A stretch of DNA of 64,000 nucleotides, from contig JAABSW010000005.1 of the NCBI GenBank assembly GCA_011390155.1, forward strand, positions 1 through 64,000, given 5' to 3'. Source of the DNA: Clostridiaceae bacterium. GTDB lineage: Bacteria; Bacillota; Clostridia; Peptostreptococcales; Tindalliaceae. The stretch's first letter is position 1; every line of letters starts with the position of its first letter. Under the pieces are notes generated by a model, which ran no database searches, had not been told where the DNA came from, and saw nothing but the letters and a program-made list of their open reading frames with translations. This document shows positions 1 to 8,791 of this stretch, one piece after another. Both the position numbers and the translations under genes were made by a program.

Positions 1-270
1 CAGAATAACCCACCCTTCATTTCTTTCATTGATGGTGTTGCCTCTGGTGCCGGCTATGCTGTTGTGCTGTTGGTCATCGCCTTCTTCCGGGAGCTGCTGG
101 GCTTTGGCAGCCTCTTCGGCATCAACGTACTGGGTGAAAACTGGGTAAACTGGGTCTTTATGATCATGCCTCCCGGCGCCTTTTTCATGCTGGGTGTCAT
201 CATCTGGTTAGCCAATACCTATATTCCTACCAAAGATGGTAAAGCACCCGCAACGGGAGGTGGAAACTAA
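1..270 (+). CDS. nqrD: Na+-translocating NADH:quinone reductase subunit D (3' part only)
   Basis: The reading frame is open from base 1 and ends with TAA at 268-270, so only the C-terminal 89 residues are present. They include a hydrophobic stretch with FRELLGFGS and a final membrane segment ending in WLANTYIP, as in the NqrD/RnfE family of integral membrane subunits. The downstream genes are nqrE and an nqrF with ferredoxin and flavin domains, which argues for NQR rather than Rnf, because Rnf lacks an NqrF-type subunit. NqrD and NqrE form the membrane core that carries electrons across the membrane during sodium pumping. The stop codon overlaps the nqrE start (TAATG), which points to translational coupling. 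Confidence 0.88.
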   Translation, partial: QNNPPFISFIDGVASGAGYAVVLLVIAFFRELLGFGSLFGINVLGENWVNWVFMIMPPGAFFMLGVIIWLANTYIPTKDGKAPATGGGN

Positions 271-860
271 TGCCAGATATTAACCCATTTGTCATTTTCA
301 TGGCTTCAATCTTCACCAACAATATGATCCTGGCCAATTTCCTGGGTATGTGTTCCTTTATCGCCGTATCAAAAGAAATTAAAACTGCATGGGGCCTGGG
401 CCAGGCGGTCACATTTGTACTGACAGGCACCTCCATTATTAACTACCTGATCTATCATTACGTACTGGTGCCCTTTAACTTGGAATACCTGCGGTTTATC
501 GTGTTCATCATCCTCATCGCTGCCTTTGTGCAATTGGTGGAAATGATTGTGGAACGATACCTGCCAACACTTTATTACTCTCTGGGAATCTTTCTCCCCC
601 TGATCACTGTAAACTGTGCCATACTGGGTGTGTCACTCTTTATGATCATCCGCCAGTATTCATTGTTGCAATCGGCTGCTTTCGGTATCGGCTCCGGTAT
701 TGGCTGGACCCTGGCTATTGTAGCCTTGGCAGGCATTCGGCAAAAAATTAAAAACGCACCCGTTCCCAAAGGGCTTGAAGGAGCCGGTATCACCTTGATC
801 ATCACCGGACTCATGGCCCTGGCCTTCATCGGGTTCTCAGGCATCGTCAGCGTACAATAA
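270..860 (+). CDS. nqrE: Na+-translocating NADH:quinone reductase subunit E
   Basis: This 196-residue, very hydrophobic protein has about six membrane segments and matches the NqrE/RnfA family over full length. Conserved cysteines are visible at residue 28 (LGMCSF) and residue 116 (TVNCAI). In NQR these residues of NqrD and NqrE hold an intramembrane iron centre (family knowledge). The start is ATG at 270, overlapping the nqrD stop, with GGGAGGTGG just upstream. The gene sits between nqrD and nqrF in the standard order. RnfA is a close paralogue, but the nqrF neighbour decides for NQR. Confidence 0.93.
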   Translation: MPDINPFVIFMASIFTNNMILANFLGMCSFIAVSKEIKTAWGLGQAVTFVLTGTSIINYLIYHYVLVPFNLEYLRFIVFIILIAAFVQLVEMIVERYLPTLYYSLGIFLPLITVNCAILGVSLFMIIRQYSLLQSAAFGIGSGIGWTLAIVALAGIRQKIKNAPVPKGLEGAGITLIITGLMALAFIGFSGIVSVQ

Positions 861-873
861 AGGAGGAATTCCC

Positions 874-1974
874 ATGGCAGTCATTGTGCAAACCGTTTTC
901 ATTATGTCAGCAATTGCAGGAATTCTAGCCCTTGCGTTAACGTTGGCCAACCTGTATATTGCCAATTATGGCGAATGTAAAATAGTGATAAACAACGATA
1001 AGGAATTGGTGGTGGATGGCGGTAGTACATTGCTCTCCACTCTGAATGAGATGGAAATATACTTGCCCTCCGCCTGTGGCGGGAAAGGTACCTGTGGACT
1101 TTGCACCTGTAAAATACTGGAGGGTGGTGGTCCCGTATTGCCAACAGAGACACCTTTTTTCACCAAAGAAGAACTGGAAGATAACATGCGTCTCTCCTGT
1201 CAGGTGAAAGTAAAGCAGGACATGCAACTGGGCATTCCGGAAGATTTACTGAACGCTAAAAAATACGAAGCCGTAGTGGAGTTTATTAAGGACGAAACAA
1301 ATACCATCAAATTGCTGAGGTTCAAAATAACAGATGGTCAGGAAATTGAATTTAAGGCAGGTCAGTACGTTCAACTGTTGGCGCCACCCTACCCTGGCAA
1401 CCCTGAATCAGTTTATCGGGCTTATTCTGTGGCGTCTTCTGCTCAGGAGAAGGATGCCATCGAATTGATCATTGGTTACGTGGCGGAGGGGTTGGTAACC
1501 ACTTACGTGCACCAGCATTTATCCAAAGGTGACGAAGTTTCCTTTAACGGTCCTTTTGGCGATTTCTACCTGCGAGACTCAGACTGCGAAATTATTATGG
1601 TGGCCATTGGTACCGGTATTGCCCCGATCCGAAGCATTCTGTACCAGATGAAAGACCAGCAGATTGAACGAAAAGCCACTTTCTTCTTCGGCGCACGCAC
1701 CCAAAAAGATTTGGTGTGTGCTGATGAAATGTATGAGTTTGAAAAAACCATTCCAAACTTCAATTTCAGACCTGTTCTTTCAAGGGAACCAGAGGATTCC
1801 GACTGGAAAGGTGACCGGGGCCGCGTTACCGACTCCATTCAGAAGTACATTGAGGAAGGCGTGGAGCAGGAAGCCTATATGTGCGGCAGCCCTGTAATGA
1901 TTGAATCAGCTGTTGGAGAACTGAAAAAGAAGCAAATTCCGGAGGAAAAGATTTATTACGACGAGTTTGGTTAG
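874..1974 (+). CDS. nqrF: Na+-translocating NADH:quinone reductase subunit F
   Basis: The 366-residue protein takes electrons from NADH into the NQR complex. It has an N-terminal membrane anchor (residues 4-30) and a plant-type [2Fe-2S] ferredoxin domain with Cys68, Cys74, Cys77 and Cys109. A flavin- and NAD-binding reductase domain follows, with RAYS at 182-185, GTGIAP at 246-251 and CGSP at 337-340. It is shorter than the roughly 408 residues of Vibrio NqrF. AGGAGG lies 7-8 bases before the ATG. It is the last gene of the operon and is followed by a terminator at 1992-2018. Confidence 0.95.
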   Translation: MAVIVQTVFIMSAIAGILALALTLANLYIANYGECKIVINNDKELVVDGGSTLLSTLNEMEIYLPSACGGKGTCGLCTCKILEGGGPVLPTETPFFTKEELEDNMRLSCQVKVKQDMQLGIPEDLLNAKKYEAVVEFIKDETNTIKLLRFKITDGQEIEFKAGQYVQLLAPPYPGNPESVYRAYSVASSAQEKDAIELIIGYVAEGLVTTYVHQHLSKGDEVSFNGPFGDFYLRDSDCEIIMVAIGTGIAPIRSILYQMKDQQIERKATFFFGARTQKDLVCADEMYEFEKTIPNFNFRPVLSREPEDSDWKGDRGRVTDSIQKYIEEGVEQEAYMCGSPVMIESAVGELKKKQIPEEKIYYDEFG

Positions 1975-1991
1975 GCCGACCTTCGCCCTGC

Positions 1992-2018
1992 CCTCTCCCA
2001 CCTGGGAGAGGGTTTTTA
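1992..2018 (+). terminator. Rho-independent terminator of the nqr operon
   Basis: A GC-rich hairpin (CCCTCTCCCA paired with GGGAGAGGG) is followed by five T on the plus strand, 17 bases after the nqrF stop. Confidence 0.85.
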
Positions 2019-2023
2019 AATGA

Positions 2024-2052
2024 AAAAAACACACAGGACTGAACCTGTGTGC
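2024..2052 (-). terminator. Terminator of the dap-lysC operon
   Basis: The stem CACACAGG/CCTGTGTG with a six-base loop is followed by a run of seven T on the minus strand, directly after lysC. It also has a weaker T-run on the plus strand, so it may stop transcription from both sides. Confidence 0.85.
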
Positions 2053-2058
2053 CTGTTT

Positions 2059-3291
2059 TTACTCTCTCTCAATCTCCTTTTCCGTCAAATCAAAACCCTC
2101 TCCAATGACCCGTATAGCCTTTTCCTCATCTGCCGAAGGAATGACCCAGGAGATGTTGATCTCGGATGTGGTGATCATTTTCACCTCAATGTCTTCCTGC
2201 TCTAACAAGTCAAACACCTTGCCTGCCACACCGGAGTGCGTACGCATGCCCATGCCCACGATGGACATTTTTACAATGTCTTCATTAATGCTCCAGTGGA
2301 TGGCCGCGTCTTCCTGTTGCCAGGTGTTCATCAAGTTTCGTGCCACAAGAATGTCTTCCCGGGGGATGGTGAAACTGATGTGCATCCGTTGATCACCATT
2401 CATCATCTGGGATATCATATCCACATTCACTTCTTTGTCTCCCATTTCATCAAAGATACGGCGCAGGCTTTTCATACCAACTGGCAGGTTCATGAGAATC
2501 ACCTGCACATCGGAGTGACTGGATGTCATTCCTGTGATTAAGCTGTCTTCCATTTTTCCATTCCCTCCTATGACAATCCGGGTGCCCGGTTCGTCGCTGA
2601 ATGTGGAGGCCACGTAAAGAGGCACTCCAAATTTATGTGCCAATTCCACTGACCGATGGTGCAATACTCCGGCTCCAAGACTGGCCATTTCCATCATCTC
2701 TTCTGAACTGATGGTTTCCAGCTTTTTTGCCCCAGGCAGTTTCCGGGGGTCCATGGTATAAATACCGTCCACGTCGGTATAAATCTCGCATTCTGCCCTT
2801 AATTTGGCTGCCAGTGCCACGGCTGAGGTGTCGCTGCCTCCACGTCCCAGGGTGGTGATTTCCTGGTTTTCCGACACGCCCTGAAAACCTGCCACCACCA
2901 CAATTTTATCCTTGGACAACGCTTGGTGAATACGGCTCACATCGATGTCCAGTATCCGTGCTTTTTGATGAAAGGCTGTGGTTTGTATGCCCAGCTGGGG
3001 CCCAGTAAAGGAAACGGCGTCTGCTCCCTTGTCCATCAGGGCCATGGCCAGTAGGGAGATGCTTATCTGTTCCCCTGTGGTCAACAGCATGTCCATTTCC
3101 CTGGGGTCAGGTTGGGAAGTGACTTGACTGGCCAATTGAATCAGGCTGTCGGTGCTTTTCCCCATGGCGGACACAATGATCACCATTTGGTTGTCTTCTC
3201 CTTGCCGTTTGATGATTTTTTCAGCTACCAGGCGGATCTTCTCAGGTGTGCCAACAGAGGTGCCGCCGTATTTCTGTACAATGATGCCCAT
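2059..3291 (-). CDS. lysC: Aspartate kinase, lysine-sensitive type, probably with an internal start for a beta subunit
   Basis: Aspartokinase phosphorylates aspartate in the first step toward lysine, threonine and methionine. The 410-residue protein has the N-terminal KYGGTSVG motif, a kinase domain with GRGGSDTSA near 150-158 and YTDVDGIYT near 171-179, and two C-terminal ACT domains for feedback. Length and layout match the Bacillus LysC/AskII group. An in-frame ATG at codon 247 (2551-2553) is preceded by AGGAGG at 2564-2569, as expected for the separately translated beta subunit known in that group. It is the last gene of the riboswitch-controlled operon and lies 2 bases after dapH. Confidence 0.95.
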   Translation of the reverse strand: MGIIVQKYGGTSVGTPEKIRLVAEKIIKRQGEDNQMVIIVSAMGKSTDSLIQLASQVTSQPDPREMDMLLTTGEQISISLLAMALMDKGADAVSFTGPQLGIQTTAFHQKARILDIDVSRIHQALSKDKIVVVAGFQGVSENQEITTLGRGGSDTSAVALAAKLRAECEIYTDVDGIYTMDPRKLPGAKKLETISSEEMMEMASLGAGVLHHRSVELAHKFGVPLYVASTFSDEPGTRIVIGGNGKMEDSLITGMTSSHSDVQVILMNLPVGMKSLRRIFDEMGDKEVNVDMISQMMNGDQRMHISFTIPREDILVARNLMNTWQQEDAAIHWSINEDIVKMSIVGMGMRTHSGVAGKVFDLLEQEDIEVKMITTSEINISWVIPSADEEKAIRVIGEGFDLTEKEIERE

Positions 3292-3293
3292 GA

Positions 3294-4007
3294 TTATTCT
3301 TCGTTTAACTGGCGGAGAGCATCCACCAGACCCGTTTTGGATTTTGTTTTATCATCAATTTTTTTGATGACCCTGGCCGGGGTACCTGCTACCACCACAT
3401 TGGCTGGCACATCTTCCGTAACGATAGCTCCTGCAGCGACCACTGAACCTTCTCCGATCCGTACCCCTTCCAACACCACTGCATTGGCACCAATCATTAC
3501 ATTGTCTTCCACAATCACCGGTGTGGCTGATGCCGGTTCCACCACGCCTGCAATAACAGCGCCTGCTCCCACATGGCAGTTCTTACCAATGATGCCCCTG
3601 CCACCTACCACAACGTTCATATCGATCATTGTGCCTTCACCAATCACCGCACCAATGTTGATGACAGCTCCCATCATGATGATGGCATTGTCTCCAATTT
3701 CCACCTTTTCCCGAATAAAAGAACCTGGTTCAATGCGGGCATTAAGCCCCTTGGTTTCCAACAGAGGGATGCCTGACATGTTCCGGTCATTTTCCACCAC
3801 CATGTCTTCAATGGCCTCGCCCAGATCCTTTAAAAAGCCTTCCACCGGTTTCCAATTACCAAAAAGGACCCCTGTATTGCCGCTGATAAATGCCTTGCCG
3901 GGAAAACCGCTCCAATCGATGGTGGTGAAATCACCTTTAATGTACACCTTAACCGGTGTTTTTTTTACACTATCATGAATGTATTGAATGATTTCCTGTG
4001 CTTCCAA
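3294..4007 (-). CDS. dapH: 2,3,4,5-tetrahydropyridine-2,6-dicarboxylate N-acetyltransferase
   Basis: This 237-residue enzyme acetylates tetrahydrodipicolinate in the acetylated branch of diaminopimelate synthesis. The N-terminal half is the DapH-specific domain ([21 protein letters not shown]). The second half is a left-handed beta helix of hexapeptide repeats, with runs such as [20 protein letters not shown] and [16 protein letters not shown]. Its presence implies the acetyl route rather than the succinyl or dehydrogenase routes; the later enzymes of that route are not in this window. It lies between dapB and lysC in the same operon. Confidence 0.95.
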   Translation of the reverse strand: MEAQEIIQYIHDSVKKTPVKVYIKGDFTTIDWSGFPGKAFISGNTGVLFGNWKPVEGFLKDLGEAIEDMVVENDRNMSGIPLLETKGLNARIEPGSFIREKVEIGDNAIIMMGAVINIGAVIGEGTMIDMNVVVGGRGIIGKNCHVGAGAVIAGVVEPASATPVIVEDNVMIGANAVVLEGVRIGEGSVVAAGAIVTEDVPANVVVAGTPARVIKKIDDKTKSKTGLVDALRQLNEE

Positions 4008-4032
4008 TGATATGCCTCCTTCATCCTTCTGC

Positions 4033-4767
4033 CTATTTTTTTAGCCCCAAAACATGGGTCATGTCGTAACACCCAGGTTGTACCTGGGCGGCAAATTTAG
4101 CTGCTTCCAGGGCTCCCTTGGCAAACACAGACCGGTCGTTTGCCTCATGCACCAGAGTGATGCTTTCCAGCTCGTGGATAAACCAGGCTTCATGCCTGCC
4201 TATGATGTTGCCACCACGGAGACTGTGGATGCCGATTTCTCCTTTTTTCCTGGGAGCTTCCCCCACACGGCCGTAGACTTTGCTTCGTTCTTCTCCCAAG
4301 CCTTCTTCAATGGCTTCCACAATACGGCGGGCACTGCCTGAGGGTGCATCTTTTTTCCGGTTATGATGAGCTTCCACCACTTCAATGTCAACGGAATCTT
4401 TCAGGATCGCTGCCGCATCCTTTACCAATGAAAAAAGCAGGTTCATACCCAAGGACATGTTGGCTGAAAAAACCAGGGGAATTTCCTCCGCTGCTTTGTT
4501 AATCTGTTGAATCTGTTCATCGTTATAACCGGTTGTACCAATAACCAACGGGCATTTTCGTTTTAAACAAAACTGAAGCAGCCGATCCAGTGATTTAGGA
4601 TGAGAAAAATCCACCACCACGTCCGGTTTAATGCTCCAGGATTCTTCATCTTCATGGGATCCTATCCCCTGTACTTTAGACCAATAAGGATCTTCCTTGG
4701 CCATGGCAATGAGCATGCGACCCAATTTCCCGTTTTTGCCCCAAACCAGCAGGTTCATAACATTCAC
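4033..4767 (-). CDS. dapB: 4-hydroxy-tetrahydrodipicolinate reductase
   Basis: This 244-residue reductase turns the DapA product into tetrahydrodipicolinate using NAD(P)H. The nucleotide-binding loop is [12 protein letters not shown] near residues 7-18. The catalytic signature [16 protein letters not shown], with the paired histidines and the lysine, is present in the middle of the protein. The ATG is preceded by AAAAGAGGAGTGA. The gene is third in the asd-dapA-dapB-dapH-lysC operon. Confidence 0.95.
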   Translation of the reverse strand: MNVMNLLVWGKNGKLGRMLIAMAKEDPYWSKVQGIGSHEDEESWSIKPDVVVDFSHPKSLDRLLQFCLKRKCPLVIGTTGYNDEQIQQINKAAEEIPLVFSANMSLGMNLLFSLVKDAAAILKDSVDIEVVEAHHNRKKDAPSGSARRIVEAIEEGLGEERSKVYGRVGEAPRKKGEIGIHSLRGGNIIGRHEAWFIHELESITLVHEANDRSVFAKGALEAAKFAAQVQPGCYDMTHVLGLKK

Positions 4768-4793
4768 TCCTCTTTTATCGGCATCTCATTTCT

Positions 4794-5669
4794 TTAGGAT
4801 AGTATGCCCAGGTTCACCATTTCTTTTCTAAGTTCTGCCGCTTTTCCCTCGTCCATTGGTGTCAGGGGCAGACGTAATTCATTTTCGATCATTCCCATCA
4901 TGGCCAGGGCAGCTTTGATGGGGATAGGATTGACTTCACTGAACAATAAGTTGAAAAGCTTTTTGGTTTTCAGCTGCAGGTCGATGGCTTCCTGTATGCG
5001 GCCTTCCATAAAAGCCTGGCATATGGCCTGGGTTTCAGCTGGAATCATATTGCCCATAACAGAAATGACCCCGTGGCCACCCACCGAATAGATGGGTAGA
5101 ATATTGTCATCATTGCCGGACCAAATCATAAATTCTTCAGGTACAAGGCGTTTTATTTCCAGGATCTGGGAAAGATTGCCGCTGGCTTCCTTGATGCCGA
5201 CCACATTGCCAATGGCAGCCAATTGTGCCACTGTGGCAGGTTCGATGTTCACACCGGTGCGACCAGGGACATTGTAAGCTATCACAGGCAGGTTAACAGC
5301 TTCTGCCACCGTTTTAAAGTGTTCCACCAGTCCCTTTTGGGTGCATTTGTTGTAATACGGCGTTACCAGCAGTACCCCATCAGCTCCCAGGGATTCAGCG
5401 GTTTGGGCGTATTTTTTTGCAACAGCGGTGTTGTTACTGCCCACACCCACCACAACAGGAACCCGCCCCTTGCATTTTTCCACCGTCAGGGTGATCACCT
5501 GGTTCCGTTCTTCTTCTGTCAATACTGAGGCTTCCCCTGTGGTTCCCAATGTCACCATGCATTGAATACCATTATTCATTTGAAAATCCATGAGTTTAGT
5601 GTAGGCTTCCAAATCCACAGTGCCATTCTTGAAGGGTGTGACAATCGCCACGCCTGTTCCTTTAAACAT
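4794..5669 (-). CDS. dapA: 4-hydroxy-tetrahydrodipicolinate synthase
   Basis: This 291-residue TIM-barrel aldolase condenses aspartate semialdehyde with pyruvate. The signatures GTTGEASVLTEEE, YNVPGRTG with the catalytic tyrosine, and GIKEASG with the Schiff-base lysine are all visible. A DapA-family paralogue at 61164-62117 has a diverged lysine region and a different context, so this copy is the biosynthetic one. It is second in the operon, after asd. Confidence 0.96.
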   Translation of the reverse strand: MFKGTGVAIVTPFKNGTVDLEAYTKLMDFQMNNGIQCMVTLGTTGEASVLTEEERNQVITLTVEKCKGRVPVVVGVGSNNTAVAKKYAQTAESLGADGVLLVTPYYNKCTQKGLVEHFKTVAEAVNLPVIAYNVPGRTGVNIEPATVAQLAAIGNVVGIKEASGNLSQILEIKRLVPEEFMIWSGNDDNILPIYSVGGHGVISVMGNMIPAETQAICQAFMEGRIQEAIDLQLKTKKLFNLLFSEVNPIPIKAALAMMGMIENELRLPLTPMDEGKAAELRKEMVNLGILS

Positions 5670-5703
5670 ATTCCATCATCCTCCCAAAGGTATTGGTTTA
5701 ATT

Positions 5704-6702
5704 TTACAGTTTCTGTTCTTCTATTTTTTCCAGAATCTGGACTGCATTGGTGGCCGCACCTTTTCGCAGGTTATCTGACACCACCCACATGGAGAGGGTG
5801 AAAGGATCGAACAAATCGCTGCGCAGACGGCCTACAAAAGTGTCATCTTTTCCTGCCGCCATCAGCGGGGTAGGGTATTCCAGGTTGGCGGGGTCATCCA
5901 TCACTACCACTCCCGGAGCCTGTATCAACAGCTCTCTCGCTTCATTCAAGTCAGGTTTTCGGTGAAATGTTACCGTCACTGATTCACTGTGACTGTAAAA
6001 AACCGGTACTCGAACGGTGGTAGCATTGACTTCAATGGTATCATCTTCCAGAATTTTCTGGGTTTCATACACCATTTTCAGTTCTTCTTTGGTATAACCG
6101 TTTTCGTTGAATACATCAATGTGTGGAAGGCAGTTACCTGCAATCCGCTTAGGGTAAACCTTGGGTATGCTGTCCGGGTCATTCAGCTGGTTTCCCAGTT
6201 CAACAATGGCTTTGTGTCCACTGCCGGACACTGCCTGGTAAGTGGATACCACAATACGTTTAATACCGTATTTCTGTTGCAAAGGTGCCAGCGCCACCAC
6301 CATTTGAATGGTGGAACAGTTGGGGTTGGCGATAATGCCTTTATAATTTTTCAGTACATGTGGGTTTACCTCTGGAACAACCAAAGGAATCCCTTCTTTC
6401 ATTCGCCAGGTGGAGGAATTGTCAATAACGGTGTTCCCTGCCTCTGCAGCGATGGCTGCATATTTTTCAGAAACACTTCCACCTGCAGAAAAAAGCAGGT
6501 AATCAAAGGATTCTTTCATGACTTCTTCCGTTAACAGTTCAACTGTAATCTCTTTGCCTTTCCACTCCAGAAGATGTCCTGCGGTTCTTTCAGATGCAAA
6601 GCAGCGCAGGCTTTTAATGTTCACATTTCTTTCATTCAGTATGGACAGCATGTTACGACCGACCGCCCCTGTTGCTCCAACTACTCCAACATTTAAACCC
6701 AT
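5704..6702 (-). CDS. asd: Aspartate-semialdehyde dehydrogenase
   Basis: This 332-residue enzyme reduces aspartyl phosphate to aspartate semialdehyde. The N-terminal NADP loop is VGATGAVGRN, and the active-site cysteine lies in NPNCSTIQM. The catalytic histidine region and the C-terminal dimer segment also fit the family. I chose the ATG at 6702 because GAGGAGG lies 8 bases upstream; a longer frame would run back through the riboswitch terminator. It is the first gene of the lysine-regulated operon. Confidence 0.95.
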   Translation of the reverse strand: MGLNVGVVGATGAVGRNMLSILNERNVNIKSLRCFASERTAGHLLEWKGKEITVELLTEEVMKESFDYLLFSAGGSVSEKYAAIAAEAGNTVIDNSSTWRMKEGIPLVVPEVNPHVLKNYKGIIANPNCSTIQMVVALAPLQQKYGIKRIVVSTYQAVSGSGHKAIVELGNQLNDPDSIPKVYPKRIAGNCLPHIDVFNENGYTKEELKMVYETQKILEDDTIEVNATTVRVPVFYSHSESVTVTFHRKPDLNEARELLIQAPGVVVMDDPANLEYPTPLMAAGKDDTFVGRLRSDLFDPFTLSMWVVSDNLRKGAATNAVQILEKIEEQKL

Positions 6703-6743
6703 GGCAAACGCCTCCTCTGTGTTTTCAAACTTTGTGTTGTAAA

Positions 6744-6771
6744 TAAAAAACTCCCGGTGTTTTCCCGGGAG
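6744..6771 (-). terminator. Terminator of the lysine riboswitch expression platform
   Basis: The stem CTCCCGG/CCGGGAG is followed by six T on the minus strand. It lies between the lysine aptamer and asd, where lysine-dependent premature termination is expected. Confidence 0.88.
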
Positions 6772-6832
6772 TGTGGCGCACAATCGAAATACAGGTTCAG
6801 CTGTTGTAAGCTCCTGCCATATTTCTTAGGCG

Positions 6833-7004
6833 AATAGCTCTCCACGGGGTAAACCCATGACAGTGGCCGGATTCTTCATCCGTACCTCCAGAGCCCGAAA
6901 TGGGATTCTTTCGTTCTCTTCGGCACGTTGACCTTTTGCGCCCAGCATTGGGAAAACCCTCCCTTGTTATCTGAACGTGACTCATTCGCGGTGCAGCCTC
7001 TATT
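6833..7004 (-). promoter_or_regulatory. Lysine riboswitch (L box)
   Basis: Read on the minus strand, this leader has the AGAGG-TGC opening, a CAACGTGCCGAAG block, a GCTGGGC block and GGAGAGCTATT near the 3' end. The closing helix AATAG/CTATT spans the stated ends. These are the recognised blocks of the lysine aptamer. With the promoter upstream, the terminator at 6744-6771 and a complete lysine pathway downstream, the regulatory role is clear: lysine binding should favour termination before asd. Confidence 0.93.
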
Positions 7005-7042
7005 CTTGCAATGTATTCACTTGTCAATGGAACTTGAGAAAC

Positions 7043-7072
7043 AGTGTATCACATCTGCAAAAAGACTGTCAA
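7043..7072 (-). promoter_or_regulatory. Sigma-A promoter of the lysine operon
   Basis: TTGACA (7067-7072) and TACACT (7043-7048) are separated by 18 bases on the minus strand, about 30 bases before the riboswitch aptamer begins. Confidence 0.8.
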
Positions 7073-7086
7073 CCGTTTATGCGCTT

Positions 7087-7914
7087 TCAACATTTATCCA
7101 ATTTATAAATATCGTTACGTCTATGTTTTAATAAAGGAAGTTGTTGTCGCACTGCTTCCTGTCGCTCAGGGCTTATTGGTGCTGAAATGATATTTTCTGT
7201 CTCGTCCGTTTCTGCCAGTACAGTACCCCAAGGGTCCACAATTTTGGAAAATCCGTAAGCATGGTACGTGGAATCCCTGTTCCTGGCCGGCGCTGCAGCA
7301 GCAAAATGCACCTGGTTGTCCACTGCCCGCATCTTAATGGTTTCGTGCCAATGAGCCGGTCCAGTGGTGGTATTAAAAGCAGCAGGGACCACAATGATCT
7401 CTGCTCCTTCCTGCACCATCAATCGCATCAATTCAGGGAATCGCATATCATAGCATATGGCCACGCCAAACCGTCCATAACTTGTGTCAAAAACGGTAAT
7501 ATCATTGCCTGGTGCCACGACAGAAGATTCCTGAAAAGAGATACCACCTGGAATGTCAACGTCAAAAAGGTGCATTTTTCGATGACGGCCAATACACTCA
7601 CCTTTTTCGTCGAATGTGTAAGACGTGTTGTAAACATGATCACCTTCTGCTTCTGCAATGGACCCTCCGATAATCACAATGCCCAGTTCTTTTGCCAGAG
7701 ATGCCAATCGTAGGGAAGACGGACCATTTTCCGGCTCTGCTGTTTCTTTCATGGATTCAATACTATAAGGTCCATTAAAAATTTCCGGTAATACCACCAC
7801 ATTTGCGCCTTCTTCTGTTGCTGCCTTTCGTATCATATGCTCTGCTTTATTCAAATTTGTTTCTTTCTTATCCACCACCATCATTTGGCATATGGAAAGG
7901 GTAAATGGTTTCAA
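7087..7914 (-). CDS. Carbon-nitrogen hydrolase, omega-amidase (Nit2) type
   Basis: The 275-residue protein belongs to the nitrilase superfamily, with the catalytic triad visible as Glu44 (LPEIFN), Lys113 (HRKMHLFD) and Cys154 (AICYDMRFPE). HLFDVDIPGGI and the overall length resemble omega-amidases, which hydrolyse alpha-ketoglutaramate or ketosuccinamate after glutamine or asparagine transamination. The exact substrate is inferred. Translation probably starts at TTG (7912-7914), with GGAGG 8 bases upstream. The gene ends just before the lysine-operon promoter and runs in the same direction, but is not part of that operon. Confidence 0.85.
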   Translation of the reverse strand: MKPFTLSICQMMVVDKKETNLNKAEHMIRKAATEEGANVVVLPEIFNGPYSIESMKETAEPENGPSSLRLASLAKELGIVIIGGSIAEAEGDHVYNTSYTFDEKGECIGRHRKMHLFDVDIPGGISFQESSVVAPGNDITVFDTSYGRFGVAICYDMRFPELMRLMVQEGAEIIVVPAAFNTTTGPAHWHETIKMRAVDNQVHFAAAAPARNRDSTYHAYGFSKIVDPWGTVLAETDETENIISAPISPERQEAVRQQLPLLKHRRNDIYKLDKC

Positions 7915-8053
7915 TCTGATTTCCTCCCATCTTTTCGGTGCATGCTACTTTGTCACTCTCTTTCTTTTCATCTTATCATGAATATGATAAACTGAATAAG
8001 CTAAACAATTACAGAATGCCATTGCCTATTCACATCAGAAAGGATTGAATTAC

Positions 8054-8791
8054 ATGATGCGTACCCTCTTTTGGTTTATCGACTTCGGCCTTTACCTGCT
8101 CTATATTTTCTTTCAGGCAAAAAAAGCAGAAAGATTGGAAAAAGCCGGCTTAAGAGAAGAAAAACGACAATTCACTCAAAAGGTTGGACAAAAATGGTCA
8201 AATCATCTCATCAAAAACGCTGGCAGCCGGGTTGTGTTAACCGGTGCTGAACATATTCCAGAATCGGGCCCTGTTTTAATTGTGAGTAACCACCAGAGCT
8301 ATTTTGACATTCCTTTGATGGTAAGCCAGATTCCTTTACCCATGGGCTTTGTTGCCAAACAGGAGTTGAAGAAGTGGCCGATCATTCACCGCTGGATGGA
8401 CCTGATTGAGTGTAGCTACATTGATCGAAAAGACATCCGTCAATCCCTCAGAGCCATACAAAAAGCTCAAAAAAGCCTGGAAACAGGCCAATCCATCGTT
8501 ATTTTCCCTGAAGGTACCCGAAGCAAGCGCAGAGAAATCAGTGCCTTTAAACCTGGCAGCTTAAAACTGGCACAAAAAGCCGGTGTACCTATACTCCCTG
8601 TCGCCATTGATGGTTCCTGGCAGGTTTATGAAGCCACTGGTCGTGTGACCCCAACCGAGATTAAAATGACAATTTTACCTTTAATCCCGGCAGAAGAAGT
8701 CATTGAGTCAACATCCAGTGATTTGATGATCCGCGTCTTTGATGAAATACGACATGAATTGGGCATGGATGGCCTGTTGTCTCATTCCTGA
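8054..8791 (+). CDS. plsC: 1-acyl-sn-glycerol-3-phosphate acyltransferase
   Basis: This membrane-associated enzyme (about 245 residues) makes phosphatidic acid. It begins with a hydrophobic segment (LFWFIDFGLYLLYIFF) and carries the acyltransferase motifs NHQSYFD (H-x4-D), with EGTRSKR further on. An in-frame TTG at 8045 directly abuts the AGAAAGGA box, so the ATG at 8054, 9 bases beyond it, is the better start. The 3' end overlaps the end of the convergent PilZ gene by 10 bases. It is one of the few plus-strand genes here and seems monocistronic. Confidence 0.9.
   Translation: MMRTLFWFIDFGLYLLYIFFQAKKAERLEKAGLREEKRQFTQKVGQKWSNHLIKNAGSRVVLTGAEHIPESGPVLIVSNHQSYFDIPLMVSQIPLPMGFVAKQELKKWPIIHRWMDLIECSYIDRKDIRQSLRAIQKAQKSLETGQSIVIFPEGTRSKRREISAFKPGSLKLAQKAGVPILPVAIDGSWQVYEATGRVTPTEIKMTILPLIPAEEVIESTSSDLMIRVFDEIRHELGMDGLLSHS

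Noticed and set aside
3112-3978. A 288-codon plus-strand reading frame opposite dapH
   Set aside because: It is antisense to dapH and lysC, whose protein motifs are clear, and it resembles no protein.
6797-7027. A 76-codon reading frame on the minus strand
   Set aside because: It lies wholly within the lysine riboswitch and its conserved blocks, without a ribosome site.
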